A DNA stretch of 64,000 nucleotides, taken from Deinococcus aquaedulcis. GTDB taxonomy: Bacteria; Deinococcota; Deinococci; Deinococcales; Deinococcaceae. The first letter of the stretch is position 1. Every line of letters starts with the position of its first letter. A program made the position numbers and the translations under genes. Shown here piece after piece: positions 61,762 to 64,000 of this stretch. The DNA is taken from positions 186,001 to 250,000 of the forward strand of contig NZ_JAHRBL010000001.1 in NCBI RefSeq assembly GCF_019693445.1. Reading direction: 5' to 3'. The notes under the pieces are model-generated. The model saw only the letters and a list, made by a program, of their open reading frames with translations. It was not told the DNA's origin and did not search any database.

Positions 61762-64000
61762 CTACCCGTTCACCAGTCCGGGGCAGGGGTTGGCCGAGCG
61801 GTTGCCCAGCAGTAGGGCTTCTACTTCAGCAGCGGGCACCGGGCGGCCCAGATGGTAGCCCTGGCCCGCCGGACAGCCCAAACGGGCCAGCAGGTCGCGC
61901 TGCTCGCCGGTTTCGACCCCCTCGCCCACCACATGAAACTGCAGGGCCTGCCCCAGGGTGATCAGTGTGGCAATCAGGGCGCTGGCCTTGCGCCGGGTCA
62001 CGGCGGTGTCGCCGGGCTGGGGCAGGAACGAGCGGTCAATCTTCAGGTCGTCAATGGGAATGTGGCGCAGCAGGCCCAGGCTGCTCTGGCCGGTGCCAAA
62101 GTCGTCCAGCGAAATCCGCACGCCCAGCGCCCGTAGCCGCCCCAGCTGGCGGGTGGCCGCCGCCACGTCCTGCAGCACCGTGCGCTCGGTGAGCTCCAGC
62201 ACCAGACAGCGGGCAGGCAGGCCCGTGGCTTCCAGGGCCTCGCGCACCGTGGAGGTGAAGTTCTGCTTGTTGAACTGCACCGGGCTGACATTCACGCTGA
62301 CGGTCAGGCCGGGCTGCAGGTGCTGCCACGCGGCCACCTGCCGGCAGGCCTCGCGCAGCACCCAGGCGCCCAGCGGCACGATCAGGCTGCTTTCCTCGGC
62401 CACCGGAATGAACTTGGCAGGCGGCACGGCGCCCTGGACCGGGTGCTGCCAGCGCAGCAGCGCCTCAAAGCCGCGCAGGGTGCCCGTATCCAGGTCCACC
62501 TGCGGCTGGTAGTGCAGGGTAAAGGCCTGCTGGCCCAGGGCCTCTCGCAGGTCACGTTCCAGATCGGCGCGTTCGCTGGCTTCTTCGGCCATTGGCGCGG
62601 AAAAGGTGCGCACGTCGTTTTTGCCCTCTTGCTTGGCGCGGTACATGGCCACGTCGGCGTGTTTTTGCAGCGTGGTCACGTCGTGGCCGTCCTGCGGCGA
62701 AACCGCCACCCCAATCGAGGCCGTGACGTGCAGTTCGCGCTCCCCCACCACAAAGGGTGCGGCCAGCGCCCGCAGAATCTTGCGCGCCACCCGCTCGGCG
62801 TCGGCGGCCTGCCGCAGCCCCGGCAGCAGCAGCGTGAATTCGTCGCCCCCCATGCGCGCCACGAGGTCGCCGCGCCGCACGCAGCGGGTCAGGCGCTGGC
62901 CCACCTGCTGCAGCAGGGCGTCGCCCACATTGTGCCCCAGCGTGTCGTTGATCTGCTTGAAGCGGTCCAGGTCAATAAACAGAATGCCCAGGTGCTGTCC
63001 GCCCAGCTCGCGCAGCAGGCGCTCGGTCTCGGCCTGAAAGTACGCGCGGTTGGCCAGCCCGGTCAGGGCGTCGTGGGCGGCGCGGTAGGCCAGATGGTCC
63101 TGCGCCTGCTGCAGCGCCGTGTTCACCTCCGACAGTTCCAGGTTGCGCCGCCGCTCGGCTTCGGCCTCGCGCTTGTGCAGTTCCAGCTGCATCTGGGCGC
63201 CCAGCACCTTGGCGCGGCGCTCGTTGTCCTGCTGGTGCAGTTCGTGGTTCAGGGCGGCGGCGGCCTGGCTGTAGGCGTAGGCGTCGGCCCACAGCGCCTG
63301 CGCGGCGCAGACCTCGGCCAGAAAGCCCAGCAGGTTGCGCTCCTGCACCTTCAGGTCGTAGGCGCGCGCGGTGTCCAGCGCCGAACGCAACTCGGCATGC
63401 GCGGCGTCCAGTTCGCCCAGCAGGTGCAGGGCCCGGCCATAGCCCGACTGCAAGTTCACGAGGTGCTCGCGGTTGCCCAGAGCCTGCGCCATCGGCAGGG
63501 TCTGGCGGGCCAGTTCGGCAGCGCGCGCGGCCTCGCCCTGCGACACCAGCGCGTGCGTGACATACGCCTGCATCACGGCCTCGTTCTGGCGCAGCTTCAG
63601 GTCGTGCAGCACCGGCAGGTGTTCCGCCGCCAGCGCCACCGCCTCGGCGTGGCGGCCCAGGTAATAGAAGGTGACCACGGTGTTCACCGTGGCGATGGAA
63701 TGCCCCACCCGGTGGCCCAGCGCCAGGGCGACCTCGCTGGCCTGGCGCTGGGCTTCGAGCGCGAGGTCGTACTCGCCGATATTCATGCGCAGCACGCCAA
63801 TGTTGATCAGAATGCGCATCTGGTTTTCCTGGTCGCCGGTCAGCTGGGTCAGGCGCAGGGCCTCCAGGTAATGCTCCATGGCCTGCCCGAATTCGCCCTG
63901 CACCCGGGCATTGATGCCCAGGCCACTCAGGGCGCGCGCTTCAACCAGGCTCAGGCCGTGGGTGCGGGCCAGCGCCCGGGCCTGCTGGTTGGCCTGCGTG
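61762..64000 (-). CDS. TPR-GGDEF-EAL signalling protein, 5' end beyond the window
   Basis: At least 746 residues; the frame stays open to the right edge, so the N-terminus lies outside. The visible N-terminal 250 residues are TPR repeats (YLEALRLTQLTGDQENQMRI, LINIGVLRMNIGEYDLALEA). A coiled linker leads to the GGDEF domain (motif MGGDEFTLLLPG) and an EAL domain with FEALLRWQHP, VNVSPVQFNKQNF and [19 protein letters not shown]. Both motifs look intact. It shares architecture with the product at 13247-15607 and probably arose from a common ancestor. It lacks membrane segments in the visible part. It converges on the methyltransferase gene. Confidence 0.9.
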   Translation of the reverse strand, partial: TQANQQARALARTHGLSLVEARALSGLGINARVQGEFGQAMEHYLEALRLTQLTGDQENQMRILINIGVLRMNIGEYDLALEAQRQASEVALALGHRVGHSIATVNTVVTFYYLGRHAEAVALAAEHLPVLHDLKLRQNEAVMQAYVTHALVSQGEAARAAELARQTLPMAQALGNREHLVNLQSGYGRALHLLGELDAAHAELRSALDTARAYDLKVQERNLLGFLAEVCAAQALWADAYAYSQAAAALNHELHQQDNERRAKVLGAQMQLELHKREAEAERRRNLELSEVNTALQQAQDHLAYRAAHDALTGLANRAYFQAETERLLRELGGQHLGILFIDLDRFKQINDTLGHNVGDALLQQVGQRLTRCVRRGDLVARMGGDEFTLLLPGLRQAADAERVARKILRALAAPFVVGERELHVTASIGVAVSPQDGHDVTTLQKHADVAMYRAKQEGKNDVRTFSAPMAEEASERADLERDLREALGQQAFTLHYQPQVDLDTGTLRGFEALLRWQHPVQGAVPPAKFIPVAEESSLIVPLGAWVLREACRQVAAWQHLQPGLTVSVNVSPVQFNKQNFTSTVREALEATGLPARCLVLELTERTVLQDVAAATRQLGRLRALGVRISLDDFGTGQSSLGLLRHIPIDDLKIDRSFLPQPGDTAVTRRKASALIATLITLGQALQFHVVGEGVETGEQRDLLARLGCPAGQGYHLGRPVPAAEVEALLLGNRSANPCPGLVNG

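Overview
The window is 64 kb of very GC-rich bacterial chromosome, most probably from a Deinococcus species. The gene families support this: a copper/SCO1/CtaG oxidase assembly set, bacterial-type ProS, a carboxynorspermidine-synthase-type dehydrogenase, a stand-alone B12-binding mutase subunit and several GGDEF/EAL proteins. The promoters support it too. At many genes a -10 element of the form TANNNT lies only 6-9 nt before the start codon, the leaderless layout known from Deinococcus. The species is not identified and no database was searched.

Layout. 1-8 kb: the 3' end of a CAP-domain secreted protein, an ECF sigma factor, a FUN14 protein, a LacI regulator with a candidate self-operator, the oxidase assembly operon (PCu(A)C, SCO1, CtaG), an FAD oxidoreductase with a VOC protein, and a rhomboid protease. 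8-13 kb: two inverted copies of a dispersed repeat, then proS, asd and plsY. proS and asd share the same promoter layout and each is preceded by a very short leaderless ORF. The asd leader encodes [10 protein letters not shown] followed by mutually exclusive antiterminator and terminator hairpins, a textbook-style attenuator. 13-31 kb: tRNA-Ser(GGA), a TPR-GGDEF-EAL protein, a lipoprotein hydrolase, an MFS transporter, a B12-binding mutase subunit, a triple-META protein, gltX, small secreted proteins, a flavin reductase and kinase-like pair, an MBL hydrolase, mutL and an ABC exporter pair.

31-36 kb is an accessory region whose first part is clearly AT-richer. It holds two related modules, each a small helical protein divergent from a large TPR protein. 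The AT-rich module also encodes a tiny signal-peptide-bearing peptide directly upstream of its TPR protein, with palindromes in the control regions. 36-46 kb: a polyamine-type dehydrogenase operon, two related membrane-anchored small proteins, a decayed gene, a translationally coupled four-gene cluster (SDR, MBL, F390-synthetase-like adenylating enzyme, KAS III) resembling olefin/beta-lactone pathways, and aroA. 46-64 kb: a membrane GGDEF protein, a TauE/SafE exporter, a radical SAM protein carrying a GFATNSSSSHS motif, an APH-family kinase, a beta-oxidation cluster (FadN-like, alpha/beta hydrolase, thiolase), a sigma-region-4/HARE-HTH protein, a CPA2 antiporter with a structured leader, an RlmI/RlmO-like rRNA methyltransferase, and a second TPR-GGDEF-EAL protein running off the right edge.

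Most of the window is ordinary housekeeping. The observations that stand out are the asd attenuator, the proS leader ORFs, the duplicated TPR/small-protein module with its secreted peptide, the radical SAM fusion, the Ole-like cluster, and a dispersed palindrome whose two copies show a compensatory base-pair change.
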